Of a stretch of DNA of 64,000 nt, positions 1 to 11,337 are shown piece after piece. Under the pieces are notes generated by a model. It worked only from the letters and a program-made list of their open reading frames with translations, did no database searches and had not been told where the DNA came from. Each line of letters begins with the position of its first letter. Position 1 is the stretch's first letter. Source of the stretch: Bedellia somnulentella (taxonomy: Eukaryota; Arthropoda; Insecta; Lepidoptera; Bedelliidae); contig OY755175.1 of the NCBI GenBank assembly GCA_963576735.1, positions 14,462,401 through 14,526,400 on the forward strand, read 5' to 3'. The position numbers and the translations under genes were made by a program.

Positions 1-56
1 ATTCTTCAGGGATATACGACATGAATATTTGTATCGAAATTAAAAATAAGTCAGGG

Positions 57-890
57 TCAACAAGGGGCCAGATCATGACTGTACAGGGTCTGAATGAATC
101 TAGCAGGTAAGCTGCTCATGAAGTCCCTCGTTTTGAGCTCCGAACGCGCGGGTGCATTGTTGTGGTGAAGCAGAAACCCGCAGAGTCCCGTGTTTGGTCG
201 CTTACTCCTCACTGCGATGAATATTTCTGGCAAGCATTTTGGTATATACCAAACAACATAGGTGCTGCTTTGATTTCGTAAAGGTATTGTATATCGAACT
301 CCAAATACCCTGTCATGGTAAAAAAAATTGCGATAAATACCTTTCCTACGCTTCTCAAATGCTTTACTGTCGGCGTTGGTAAATTTTGAAACAGCCAAAC
401 TGTTGACTGGATCTTTGTCCCCGGATCATATCGATGAATCCAAGATTCAACAATATGATCCGTCAAAATGTTGTTTACACGCTGAGCCGAGTCTGCTTCA
501 AACTTAGCTATCACATCCTCCTCCCACCATTGTACGTTTGCCTGCTTCTGCCCAGAGAGATTGTGTGGTACCCAGAGCGAATCTATTCTCCATACCCGAA
601 GTTGCTCATGTAAAATATTATAAACACTTCTTCTCATATGTTGTTCGATTGTTTTATTCAATTAAATTCTTGACAGCTAACACATAGTATTCCGTAGTCA
701 AAGGGTGGCCGCATCTTTCGTCATCGGTCAAACATTTACGCCCTCACTTAAATTCATTTAACCAGCGGTACACAGTTGCGTTAGAAGGTCCTTCGTCTAG
801 TCTATTGAACGCTTCTTTAGAATTCAGGATACATTTAAAGTCATAAACAATCATAGCGCGAAAATCTTCACGAGTTTTTTATTTTTTTCA
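57..890 (-). pseudogene. Mariner-family transposase relic
   Basis: Seen: reading right to left, the strand encodes a REDFRAM-type N-terminal helix-turn-helix (about 870-845), then WVPHNLS, SWIHRYDP, LHHNNA and DLAPC blocks typical of Tc1/mariner transposases. Known: mariner uses a DD34D catalytic triad. Here the second catalytic position reads HNNA instead of HDNA, the first block is disrupted, and the frame is broken into at least three pieces with an in-frame stop near 755. Inference: an old, inactive copy in an intergenic position. I found no confident terminal inverted repeats; the left end may lie outside the window. Confidence 0.8.
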
Positions 891-2595
891 CAATTTATAT
901 GCTTTGCTAAAAATATTACAAAATTAAAAAACAAACAGCTAAGGATGAGACCGATCGCGCACTTAGGCCTTCGCCTTATTATCCATGCAAACAACTTTTA
1001 AATTGTATAATATATTTACTTATCTGATAACATTACAAATAACTATGGTTGTCTTTATCAAAGCAAATATAGCAAAAATTAGGTAACTATACAATTAACG
1101 TTTATTTATTTTATTCTTTTTTTCTATTATAAAGGCGACAGATTAACATAGACTGTGAAAAGTTCAGTTTTCTTATAATCAAGGTTCATGAGTTAGCCCC
1201 TTTTATTACTGTTTGTTACGGAACTATAAAACCTTATAACATACTCATAACTCCATAAAAACATATTTCCCCAACTCAAAGCATTCATCTCACCCAAATT
1301 CAGGAACATATCCATCCATTCGGATCAAGTAAGGAGGCCTTTAAGAAAATCAATTCCACAAACCTAACACCTGTATACTTTAAATATGCTCAATTTCTGT
1401 GTAAACAGTCACAAGTCCAGTTTTCACGCATCGCAGAGTCTACGTCTTGTTGCCCGCTGGAACGGTTTGCTTTCCCAACCGTAAAGCGCCGGAACACTTC
1501 ACTGAGTAAATATATCCTTTCCTCTCGCCAACTATCGGATTTTCCGGAACTGCTTCTAATATACATTAGTGAAGTGCACCGTTTATTGACGATCTGTTTC
1601 CGACGGGACTACGTAATTGTGATCTGATTTCGATTCTATGGTTTGCTAAGTTCGTTACGATGAACTTAATAGTGGAGTTTGTTTAGATTTTCATTTAATA
1701 ATTCATAAAATAAATGGATTATAAACAAACAGAGAAATCATTGTAATGTAAAGTGCTTTCACATATATTTTGAAGTCAAAAATTGTCACCACCGCGAGCG
1801 AATAAGTGTAAGTCAATTATGAAATATTAGCTCATTGATATTAATTAGTTTTTACATATTATATTTAAAACTGCATAAATAAGTTAAAAATAATATTTTT
1901 ATATCTCTATCATATATTTTTTATAATTTCATTAGTATACGGCCTTGAGTTTCAAAGTTAAATCTCGACTTACATATATATTTACTGTAAATATTAATGC
2001 AACGAAGTTTTTATTTCAAATAATATTTGTTTTAATCCTTGGAAATTTAAAAGCGATCTCTCTTAACGAGAAATTTTCTTTTTGTGTCTAATAATATATT
2101 CCTAGATTATCACCACCAGCGTTTTTAATTTTAGTAAACATTTATTAATATACATAAAAGACTTTGATTTTGGCTCGATCAGAGTGACACCTCATACAAA
2201 ATATGAACCTCTTTAAGGATAAAGGATAATTTGTTGAACGCAAGACGTGTTCATAATTTGACGTGCTGAAATCTTACAGAATTCCTTTTTCAAATGACAA
2301 GTGTATTTTCCGGTCGGCTGTCGTCGCACGGAGTGGTATTGAGCCCCAAAACATGGACAAAAAGGCTTTTCTCTATTGTTTACAAATTACAATTTATCAC
2401 TAATCCCTTTAAAGTTAAGTAGTTTCTCCAAACAATAGCAAAAGAACAAGTTTTTAACTCGAAACACTGCGCTGCATTCTCATTCGGAAGTTGCAGTTCG
2501 CTTGAAGTGGTCGTGTAATAATTCGAAGCTCTCCAATTTCTCATTTTTTAACAAGTGATATTTTATGATTTATCAGTTCTTTTGTGGTTTTTGTG
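891..2595. other. AT-rich stretch, no gene recognised
   Basis: No coding pattern, RNA gene or named repeat is recognisable. The part just before 2596 may be the 5' untranslated region of the Transib-like element that follows. Confidence 0.5.
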
Positions 2596-3633
2596 ATGGA
2601 TATCTCTCAACCAGGTATGTGATTATGCGAAACACTTTTCTCTTTCATTATTTTCCCAATATATATTTTTCTGGGCGCTCAAATGTAACTAGTAGTATTT
2701 CATATAAAAAAGTTTAGTTTTTTTTGTTAATGAGTATTTTTGTTATATGATTCAGCACGATTAAGCTATGAAAACTATTGTATCTGGTAGAGTGGACTGT
2801 CCAGAAGAAGGTTGTAAAAGAATTGGTTCCCCCGGAATCCCCCCCTATTTTTAGCGATTTTTTTGTTGATAGCCTCTGATCATAGTAAAATTTCATGTTT
2901 CTAAAACTTTGTATTTTTTTGCTACAGGTTCTTCGGGATTGAGATTTGTGACTCGAAATGAATTATATGATATTATGAAAAAGTCAAATGCATCAACTTT
3001 TGACGGAAAATTGAAGTTTCTAGAACATCAATTGTTGAATTCGTATTCTGAAGATGAAATCAGAACTAACGATATAAAGCGACAAATTGATGCTTTCAAA
3101 TACCATTTTAAGACAAAATGGATAGTAGCAAGTTCGAAAATTATGAAATATCGGCGGAGATAACCAGAGTTGATAAATCACTTATATATAAATATAAATT
3201 AAAGGTTATTTTAGACACAATGTGCTGCGGATTCAAAATTAATACTGAAAAGTTAGAGAAGTACTGCAATGAAACTGCAGAGCTGTATGTGTCTTTATAT
3301 AAATTTCACCCAATGTCACCGACACTACATAAAATACTTCGACACGGTGCTGAAGTAATAAAACACGCTATTCTGCCAATTGGTCAACTTTCTGAAGAAG
3401 CGGCAGAGGCTCGCAATAAGCATATTAGGCAGTATAGGCTAGGTCATTGTAGGAAGTTTTCTCGTGTGGAGTGCAATATGGACGTTTTAAATAGGCTTTT
3501 GTTGACATCTGACCCCTTATTAACGAGCATGAGAACTATTAAAAATAATAAAAAATATATATATAAAGATGTGCTAGATTTACTATGTGAGAGTGGCATT
3601 ACCAATGTAAATTTGTCCAGTTGTGACGAATAA
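2596..3633 (+). pseudogene. Transib-like (RAG1-related) transposase relic with an intron
   Basis: Exon 1 (2596-2614) starts with ATG and encodes MDISQP. It ends at a GTATGT donor and joins in frame, after a CTACAG acceptor, to exon 2 at 2928. Exon 2 is open to 3163; a second frame continues 3118-3633. The second piece has the Transib C-terminal signature: a PMSPTLHKIL block, then GQLSEEAAEARNKHIRQYR, then a LLLTSDP block. In Transib and RAG1 the glutamate just before the ARNK/SGNK motif is the last residue of the DDE triad, and it is present here. The two frames overlap out of register and together give under 260 residues against roughly 500-700 for the family, so the central catalytic region is deleted. 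Terminal CAC-type repeats were not identified. Family call moderately sure; inactivity fairly sure. Confidence 0.65.
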
Positions 3634-4090
3634 AATTTTATAGGTATTTCACATCGTAACGATCACTTTCAGATAGTTAATATATATAATTTTTCTTTAT
3701 CTTTTGTATATTTTTAAATGAAGCATTTTATTGTTTATGTTTCTTTTTGTTTTTACTGGATGTGTTCTTTGTTTATTTTAATTTAGTGGAATTGTTAATT
3801 TATCTTACTTTGTATATAGTATTATTTTAAAAAAACTGCTTTATTTTCTTATAATTTTATCTTTTTAGTTTATTTCAATTTAATGTTATATTTCTACCAT
3901 TTCTATTGTCATATCTTAATTTGTAAAATATATGGAGTTTGCCAGAAATAATTGCTTTTTATTTATACATATTTACTGTATATATTTTTTTGTTCTTTAA
4001 CATAATAGCACTAACACAAACTTTAAGCATTCCCACAAGGGAGGAAAAGTGCATTTAAGAGTAATGATTTGCTATACTAGCAATTGCGGA
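3634..4090. other. AT-rich flank of the Transib relic
   Basis: Mostly A/T runs following the stop codon; no gene or clear repeat is visible. Confidence 0.4.
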
Positions 4091-4280
4091 GTCGTTGTTT
4101 TTGCCTATCTTCGTCGGAAAATGGTCGTGATAGTATGTATGTATTAAATAACACCAACAGAAGTAGTTAAGCAAATAAAAAAAAATGGCGAATCGTTGTT
4201 TCTGCCTACCCTCGTCGGAAAATGGGTGTGATAGTATTTATGTATTAAATAACACCAATAGAAGTGATTAAGCACATAAA
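4091..4280 (+). repeat. Tandem pair of LINE 3'-tail remnants, period 101 bp
   Basis: A unit starting TCGTTGTTTTTGCCTA at 4091 repeats from 4192 with high identity, including GTCGGAAAATGG and TATTAAATAACACCAA. The unit resembles a decayed 3' end of the RTE-like LINE seen elsewhere in the window (CTCTGCCTACCCCAATGGG, then GGCGTGA and (TATG)n), after a local duplication. Confidence 0.5.
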
Positions 4281-4330
4281 ATAGTTTTGGCCATGTTTTA
4301 GGGCTAAATACCACACTGTGCGTCGTCGAT

Positions 4331-4367
4331 GGAATGTTAAACGAGAGCCAACTCCGCTTAACATTCC
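4331..4367. repeat. Perfect 10-bp inverted repeat
   Basis: GGAATGTTAA (4331-4340) and TTAACATTCC (4358-4367) are separated by 17 bases and could form a hairpin. Function unknown. Confidence 0.5.
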
Positions 4368-5193
4368 GCACCGATTCCGACGCGAGAACTCGAATAGAAC
4401 TTTATTCGAATAAAATAAACCGGGAAAATAGCTCACTCGTTAACGTATTAGCGGCTTTGACATAACGAGAATGAGAGCTGGTGTCGAGAGAAAACATGAG
4501 GGTGCTTTTTTGTCAGGCATTAACATTGTTAAGTGCGGTCGGGACTTTTCTGCTACGATTAACAAAGCATTTATTTTACTGTTACTTACGTGGCTTAGAA
4601 CTGAATAATACTGTAAGAGTTTTTATTTTAAATTTTTAATAATACATTCGTTTAGGGTTATATATAATATACCGTGGGTATACCGTGTAATTTCGGCTTC
4701 AAGTAGCACTAACTAATCACTTTCCAACGGTGTCAAAAGAGGTGGTTGAAGTGGGTTTCCAAAACAACTTATCACGAAATATTATCTCTTATTCGCCTTG
4801 TTATGACTTTCTTCTATTCTATCCTTATATTATTATCGATATTTATGAATTCAATTTAAATATGTTATACATTTCTATTCATTGTTATTTTTTTGTTTGA
4901 CTTTGTTATTTGTTTCTTATAATATTATACTTGTTTTTTATTTTTTATTTTTAAGGCTTTGAATATTTAATGTGTAGTCTATTCCTAATCTGAAAAAATA
5001 TGCGAAGTTAAGGCCATACTTGATACTATTATACTATGGTGATGAACTTCAAAGTCATAAATTTATCCTCTAAAGCATTTCCAACAGTGAAAGTATGGTG
5101 TGCGATTGTAAGTTGATTAGTATTTATCAATTTGAAGCAATTCATTTCTGCATCTTAGGCCTTGCTTTTCCGGAATTTAAGAAAACATACAAT
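4368..5193. other. Non-coding; contains a decayed SINE A head
   Basis: At about 4688-4790 the sequence resembles the SINE A 5' head (CCGTGTAATTTCGGCTTCAAG, GTAGCACTAAC, GTGTCAAAAGAGG) with many changes. Nothing else is recognised. Confidence 0.35.
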
Positions 5194-5205
5194 ATTAAAT
5201 AATCA

Positions 5206-5805
5206 TACATATACATACATCATTACATATACTCACGGCTATAAATCCCTAGAAGGGGTAGCCAGAGCTAAGGAATTAGAAATTCCTCAGCCACGTTTGG
5301 AAAGTTGAGTGGGGAAAAGATGGTAATAATAAATGTTTTTGGTGACGGGTCTCCAACCGCATCGCCCAAAAACCACTTAAAAAGCCCCTATACCCTTAGG
5401 GCCAGTTTTTTGATCCGTAGTTAAAAATATAACCATTTTTTACATTGACTATAGTTAAATGACTAACCAGTAGTTAAATCGTAAATCCATTTTGGTTCGA
5501 TATTTGACCATTAGTTACTCTAACCACGGGTCAAAAAATGCATTTTGCTGATATTTAACTAATAGTTACGATATTTAACAAATTGTTGAGTTAACCACGG
5601 ATCAAAAAACGGGCCAGTTTTTTTTTTTACTAACTACTTTTTACTACTAATTTACGATTTAACTACTGGTTAGTCATTTAACTATAGTCAATGTAACAAA
5701 TGGTTATATTTTTAACTTCGGATCAAAAAACCGATCCTTAGTCGCCTCTTACGATCACCCACGGGTAGAAAGGGGTAGTGTTATTCGAAGCTGACACTAC
5801 ACGGC
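5206..5805 (-). mobile_element. SINE A copy, interrupted by a MITE dimer
   Basis: In minus orientation it runs from a tail of ACATA repeats at the left, through ACTCACGGCTATAAATCCC and CTCCAACCGCATCGCCCA, to the head ending ACACTACACGGC. It is flanked by a perfect 12-bp target duplication ATTAAATAATCA (5194-5205 and 5806-5817). Removing the insertion at 5399-5737 and one TTA restores a normal SINE A. The MITE is therefore younger than this SINE. Confidence 0.9.
5399..5737. mobile_element. Composite Harbinger-like MITE, two head-to-head copies
   Basis: The left unit (5399-5615) is a full copy of the 218-bp MITE at 17115-17332, starting GGGCCAGTTTTTTGATCC and ending GGATCAAAAAACGGGCC. That same terminus begins a second, inverted and internally deleted copy that ends GATCAAAAAACCGATCC at 5737. 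Only the outer edges carry a target duplication, TTA (5396-5398 and 5738-5740). TWA duplications and GGG-starting termini fit PIF/Harbinger. No transposase is encoded; it would depend on one in trans. Confidence 0.85.
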
Positions 5806-5817
5806 ATTAAATAATCA

Positions 5818-6611
5818 ATTTTTATAATATGTATAATCCTGAAAAGTATGACCACGTAAAAGAGAGTTATCCGCTTCATAATTATCTTACGATCAGGTAA
5901 AAACTTCCAATGTCAGGGTTATCAATTAGCGAGGTTATAACTTAAAATTAATTTGCACGATTCCACCCTATTTGGACTATTGCAGGCTTGAACCACCTAA
6001 TTATAAAAAAAAGGATATTCGGTCGCGTTAAGCCGTCGGTCGCGGCTACTATTACGGCAGTAGTCGATAGTATACCAAATCTCTACTAAAGCCCGTCGGT
6101 GGAGATATATATGAGCTGTGATCATCACTTCAACAGTATGAATAAATACCATATAATTTAAAAGTATTTCGCTTGACTCTTGCAAACATCACATCATCTT
6201 AATGTGGCGGTTGATTGACATTATCTCCCCAAGAAAGTAAGTAAGCAACAAAATACCGAAGAATACGTCCAAGATCCGACGTTTGGACGGTTCGGTCCCA
6301 GTCCCAAAGCAGGCATATCTGAGCAGTCCACGACTGACACATATCATTCTTGGCTGAATAACTTTCCGTCAGGTAAAAATGTACGTCAGTCACGTGGGAT
6401 ACGACGCACTAATTCATACAAATTCACATCGGTTTGCCACTCTAGGGTTGGTACGAAGAATGGTTTAGAATGTTCATGTAAAACGAACACAACTTGAAAA
6501 TTGATACAGATAGGACAATATAGAAAATAATTGATCTCGATATTTTATCCTTAACATATTTAAGCACACCATGTTTCATATCAGAGAAATAAATATGTCA
6601 ACTTTTACATA
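5818..6611. other. No gene recognised
   Basis: Short open frames here show no family motif. No repeat is clearly recognisable. Confidence 0.4.
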
Positions 6612-6690
6612 TACATGGATATATAAACTCATGACTTAGAATCCCGAAAAGGAGTGCTTCAAGGGCGGAAAAGATTGTAAAACCATTGTT
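6612..6690 (-). repeat. Decayed SINE A 3' fragment
   Basis: Resembles the SINE A 3' part in minus orientation (AAACTCATGACTTAGAATCCC, GGAAAAGATTGTAAAA) with many mismatches. Confidence 0.4.
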
Positions 6691-6728
6691 TTTAGAAATT
6701 ATATAGCTTCAAATTCTAGTAAGCAGCG

Positions 6729-7172
6729 AAAATCGTGTCCCTCAAGCCATAATCCTCAAATTTTAAAACTTCATGAAATTGATTTTGATCAATGCGAAAA
6801 AATAGTGCATAAATAGTGCTAAATAGTGCCATAGGCCAGATAAATAGTGCTCTTATGGTTAAAAAGTTATAGCTAAAGTTTATTGAGGATTATGGCTTGA
6901 GGTTCAAGCCATAATCCTCATCTCTGCAGCAAACAAACGGTGCGGCCTAGAGTCTTGGTTAAGGTTTCAAAAAATAGTGCATAAATAGTGCTCACGTTAT
7001 GCCAATTCCCAGAAGGAACCGTTCATTGGTTCCGGAGTTATTAAGGTTTCCTGATGAGGATTATGGCTTGAGGTTTTGATAACCTCAAATATCTCCGTAA
7101 TGTCTGCAGCTATTCGGTTGAAAGTTATGTCAAAAAATAGTGCGGAAATAGTGCTTCCGGACTATAATTATT
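6729..7172. repeat. AAATAGTGC iterons with inverted CAAGCCATAATCCTCA cassettes
   Basis: AATAGTGC occurs eight times between about 6795 and 7160, often as close pairs. Interleaved are a cassette reading CAAGCCATAATCCTCA and its reverse complement TGAGGATTATGGCTTG (near 6743, 6885, 6903 and 7054), which can form hairpins. The pattern looks like the interior of a foldback or TIR element. The AATAGTGC word recurs in the loop of the palindromic MITE at 47297-47601. Confidence 0.6.
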
Positions 7173-7479
7173 TCCATCCGATTTATTAAGTCCAAGTATC
7201 TAAATAAAAAGCATTAACTTTCACATACATTTCTGTCTAGGTACACTCCAGCAGAAAAGTGATTAGGATTTTTCTTGTAGATTTTTCGAAGTTTCGTTTT
7301 GGTATGCATATTATTTAATCAAATCAATTGCTATTATTTAAGTAAGGCTATTTTGTATGTATTGTTACAGATTTTACTGTATGTTTTTCATATGCGCGGG
7401 GAGTGGTGTAATCTTGTGACCTCACTTAGACTAACTAAACCATTAAACCATCCAAAACCACTTTGTTACATAATAGTAT

Positions 7480-7838
7480 ATTTTGTCTTGCCCCGGTTAT
7501 GTATAATAAACTTCCACAAAATGTAAAATTGCTGCAGTTTACAAAATTGTAAATAAATGTTATTATAGCTTAAGAGACTATTTGGAAGATAAGTTATAAG
7601 CTTGTTATTAGATAAAGTAAATAGTTCTTATTGTTTTAAGTTTTAAAAAAATAACTATCTTTTGTTTCATTTTATTTTTTTATGTTTTATTTGACTGAGC
7701 TCTGTTTTATGTAAAATTTTATTTTAAATTTGTATGCCTAAAAATGGCTTTTCATAAGAGAAACTTTACCCATGTATGCTACCAACAACTTGCATATAAC
7801 TTTACTTATGGAATCAAATAAATATTATTCTATTCTAC
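7480..7838 (+). pseudogene. Jockey/CR1-type LINE 3' end relic
   Basis: One frame near 7498 reads VMYNKLPQNVKLLQFTKL, similar to the last segment after the reverse transcriptase of Jockey/CR1-group LINEs (YNKLP..vK.L...F). Stops follow, then an A/T-rich end containing AAATAAATATTATTC near 7815-7835. Only the extreme C-terminus is present. Family assignment is tentative. Confidence 0.4.
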
Positions 7839-8456
7839 ATATCGCGTCCTAGGCGTGTGGTGACTTGCAAAATCTTCATTATAGAGTTGCTTAAAAAGTT
7901 AAGTATTTTCATAAATTCAGTACTTACCATGTTTAATAGTAGGTAATAGATAGACACTTAATGCTTCGACCAAGTTTTTCTGCAATCGGAACACGTACTT
8001 TGTCTTTTAAGTATGTGAACAATTCATATAGCGTAAACACTTTAATTAGGTAATTTATATATTACTCTCACTTCGGTCATTTGCAATTAAACCAACAGCA
8101 AAACATGTAATGACGTGACCGTAACCTTGATTCGACTAACTGACAACAAAACAAACAACGTGAGCTATCTAGAGGACAGGATAGAAACAAAAAAACACAT
8201 CGAGTGTCCCTTTCTCCGTCTCAATCGCACTCACGACGCACTTGATGCCTGCGTATGAGTAGAGAAAAGGATAGTATGATTCATCGTTGATCGTCAAAGA
8301 TGGCAGACAGAGCGAGTCGGCAGCTGCCAACATCGCGGCGTTCGGAAGTCCTAGTAAGAGTTACTACATAATCTAACAAGAAATTACCTACTTAAATAAT
8401 CGTGAGTTCATTAAAACATGAACATGCAATGTAACCTACATACTTATTTTTGCTTT
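7839..8456. other. Unassigned sequence between the inverted arms
   Basis: Contains a mixed-composition stretch around 8160-8350 that includes AAGATGGCAGACAGAGCGAG. It may be internal to a DNA transposon. No coding motif is recognised. Confidence 0.35.
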
Positions 8457-8589
8457 AAGAAAAATCCTAATCACTTTTCTGCTGGAGTGTACCTGGACAG
8501 AAATGTATGTGAAAGTTAATGCTTTTTATTTAAATACTTGGGCTTAATAAATCGGATGAAAATAATTATAGTCCGGAAGCACTATTTCC

Positions 8590-8789
8590 NNNNNNNNNNN
8601 NNNNNNNNNNNNNNNNNNNNNNNNNNNNNNNNNNNNNNNNNNNNNNNNNNNNNNNNNNNNNNNNNNNNNNNNNNNNNNNNNNNNNNNNNNNNNNNNNNNN
8701 NNNNNNNNNNNNNNNNNNNNNNNNNNNNNNNNNNNNNNNNNNNNNNNNNNNNNNNNNNNNNNNNNNNNNNNNNNNNNNNNNNNNNNNNN
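8590..8789. other. Assembly gap of 200 N
   Basis: Exactly 200 undetermined bases, a fixed-size scaffold gap, placed inside an inverted-repeat arm. Confidence 0.99.
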
Positions 8790-8939
8790 AGCTCACATGC
8801 TAATGTTGAACATTACTGATTTACTGGTGTTATATATGACTCGCCTGTATCACGACATAACTATGCTGTTCCAAGTCGACTAAAATATAACTTTTACAGT
8901 AAACCCACGATCATCATTTCATTACAGTATCAGTTTATT

Positions 8940-9182
8940 ACATACATACATATACTCACGGCTATAAATCCCTTGAAGCGGTAGCCAGAGCTAAGGAATT
9001 AGAAATTCCTCAGCCCCTTTTGGAAGTTGCATGGGGAAAAGATGGTGAAATAAAGGTTTTTGGTGATGGGTCTCCAACCGCATCGCCCAAAAATCCCCTA
9101 AAAGCCCCAATACCGTTAGTCGCCTTTTACGTACACCCACCGGAAGAAAAGGGGTAGTGCTATTCTAAGCCGACACTACGCA
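8940..9182 (-). mobile_element. SINE A, near full length
   Basis: Runs from CATACATACATATACTCACGG to CGACACTACGCAGC with all internal blocks, including CTCCAACCGCATCGCCCA. Flanking duplications are weak (about GTTTAT). Confidence 0.85.
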
Positions 9183-9889
9183 GCTCATCCGTTTATCATC
9201 CACCAAAAACGCAACCCTAGCTCGGGCGAGTGTAGGGGCGCTTCGTCTAGCACCCCGTCTTGGGCTGACAGTCAACGACATATTTTATTCAAGTCGCACC
9301 GCTCGTAATTCCGTCGATGTAGATAAATTGTTTTACCGCGAAACAGCCACGTCCCGACTCTGGCGTTTGCATGATGAGCTCGTTTTTTATGCGCGAATAA
9401 AATTCTGTTAGACTTCCATGTGGCACGTTTGCGTGACATCTTCACACCACAAATTGTTTTTCTTGTGTAGCTGCTCTGATATTTATGAAAAGTGACACAT
9501 GCATTCTGCTGAGTATCCTTTTTTGTGGAACAAATGGGGATAACGATGTGACGAGGCTATTGAAAGCTTATAATTGCAGTTGCTTTGTTATAATTTATCA
9601 GTGTGCTTGGTGCTCATAGAGATTCTATAAAGTTTAAAATTAAGAAGGACTGTCTTGTATATTCTTTTTTTTTATGTTATTATATATCTTATTGTACTTA
9701 AATTATTAAACGTTTGAAGGCAATTTTTGAGGGTCATTTAAAAAGTTTTTAGCCTGGCACTGTTAGTTATTGGTATATTTTGTGGCCTCATAATGTAGCC
9801 ACATTATTAAGCAAAACGTAGTTTCATTTATAAATAGTAATTCATTGCTCCTTCATCGTGATAACGTAAGTTAAAATTTAATTTGAACT
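9183..9889. other. No gene recognised
   Basis: Mixed-composition sequence without a coding pattern or named repeat. The last part may be the 5' flank of the following mariner relic. Confidence 0.4.
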
Positions 9890-10490
9890 TTAAGGTTTTC
9901 ACTCCAAAAATTGGATAAGGCCGCTCCGACTATTAAAAGCTGGGTGACAGTGATCAAATGTGGTCGTGAGACCATTCAAGATGAGTCCCGAACTGGCCGG
10001 CATTTGACTTCCACCACTGAAGAAAACAAAGAAAGATTGAGGATAGAGCTTGAGCGTACCGCTGAACTTGGTATTTCTATGGTCTTCGCGGCGGAAGCCG
10101 CGGCTGCTTTCAGTTGAAAAAAAACGTAATGATATTGACACTGAAATTTATAAAAAGGTTTATAGCAATTGATAAAACATCGGTTCGCCGTTATACATCA
10201 AAGACAATTTAACGGTCAAAACGTCGGAAATGTGTAGGAAAAGCCACCCTAAAGAAGGTAAAGTGGTTTTATCGGCCGCTGAAGCCATGGATTTTTTGCG
10301 ATGTAAATGGTAAATTCCTAGTGGATTACCTCAAAAGAGTAGAGTGAAACAATAAATTCTGTTAATTATTGAAACTGGTTGGGGTGTTTTAGGAATAAAA
10401 AATAAACGAACAGCTTTATTGAGAAGAAAAGTCTTATTTTCATCAGGATAACGCGTGCATACACACTGAGAATGGCAGAAATTCAGAAAT
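9890..10490 (+). pseudogene. Second mariner transposase relic
   Basis: Around 9911-10060 the frame encodes a run like the second HTH and linker of mariner (KSWVTVIKCGRETIQDESRTGR). Further on, broken frames give FLVDYLKR, a LLRRK block and FHQDNACIHT near 10436-10465, the block holding the second catalytic Asp, here intact. Multiple stops and frameshifts mark it as inactive. It is a different lineage from the copy at 57-890, judged by the linker and block sequences. Confidence 0.65.
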
Positions 10491-11101
10491 GAACTCACCC
10501 CTCATATAAATCAGACTTTGCAAGATTTTTTTCTTATCTAAGTAAAACAATAATAAGTTGTAAAAAACAAAACAACTGAAAACCTAGCGGCGTCGGCGTG
10601 CTGGATGAATAACCTAAATGCTTATTTTGAAAGGTCATTCTCATTTCGTCTAAGATTTTGAAATGAGTTATGATGCCTTCTTGGGTTGATATAAAAGTGA
10701 TTTGGGTTTTGAAAAATATGTTTAGGAAACTATGTTCAAAATAAAAATAATGTTCTTTCATATATTTTTCGAACAACCTTCGTTTTTATCTCTAATTGAT
10801 TCCATTTTTCACAATAATGATACAAAATATTTTAATTTCACTTTTTATACTTTAAAAAAAACCAAGATAAAGCACTGAAGGATATGGAAGCGCTGATAGT
10901 TCCGGGACTACCGCCTTTAACTAAGCATAGTAGTATTTCTTTGTAAGTACAATGCCAATGGTAATAATCTCTATATATATAACGTTCCGTTACTGAATTA
11001 CTCACTTATAGACAGCATGCAGCTTAAACGGCTAGACCTAGAGAGCTAAAATTTTATGTGTAGATAGCTTTAGTGATTGAAATAAACACTTAGAAAATAT
11101 A
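10491..11101. other. No gene recognised
   Basis: AT-rich with short frames lacking motifs. Confidence 0.4.
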
Positions 11102-11337
11102 TGCTGTGTAGTGTCGGCTTAGAATAGCACTAACCCATTTCTTCCGGTGGGTGTAAGTAAGAGGCGACTAACGGACTTGGGGCTTTTTAAGGGATTTTTG
11201 GGCGATGCGGTTGGAGACCCATCACCAACAACCTTTATTTTACCATCTTTTCCCCACTCAACTTCCAAAAGTGGCTGAGGAATTTATAATTCCCTAGCTC
11301 TGGCTACCCCTTCAAGGGATTTATAGTATATGTATGC
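11102..11337 (+). mobile_element. SINE A, near full length
   Basis: Starts GCTGTGTAGTGTCGGCTTAG and ends in a short TATGTATG tail. A flanking CACTTAGAA (left about 11088, right about 11338) is a likely target duplication. Confidence 0.85.

Larger units (their letters stand above)
7134..8589. mobile_element. Region bounded by inverted-repeat arms of at least 133 bp
   Basis: The left arm (7134-7277) is repeated in inverse orientation at 8457-8589, sharing CACTCCAGCAGAAAAGTGAT, CATTAACTTTCACATACAT and CCGGACTATAATTAT with few mismatches. The right arm runs into the 200-N gap exactly where the iteron array would start, so the full element extends past the assembled sequence. Between the arms lie a LINE C-terminal relic and unassigned sequence. 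Confidence 0.7.

Noticed and set aside
2714..2896. 60-codon minus frame
   Set aside because: It lies in the intron of the Transib relic and has no motif.
8538..8819. Open frames across the N gap
   Set aside because: They exist only because undetermined bases translate to X.
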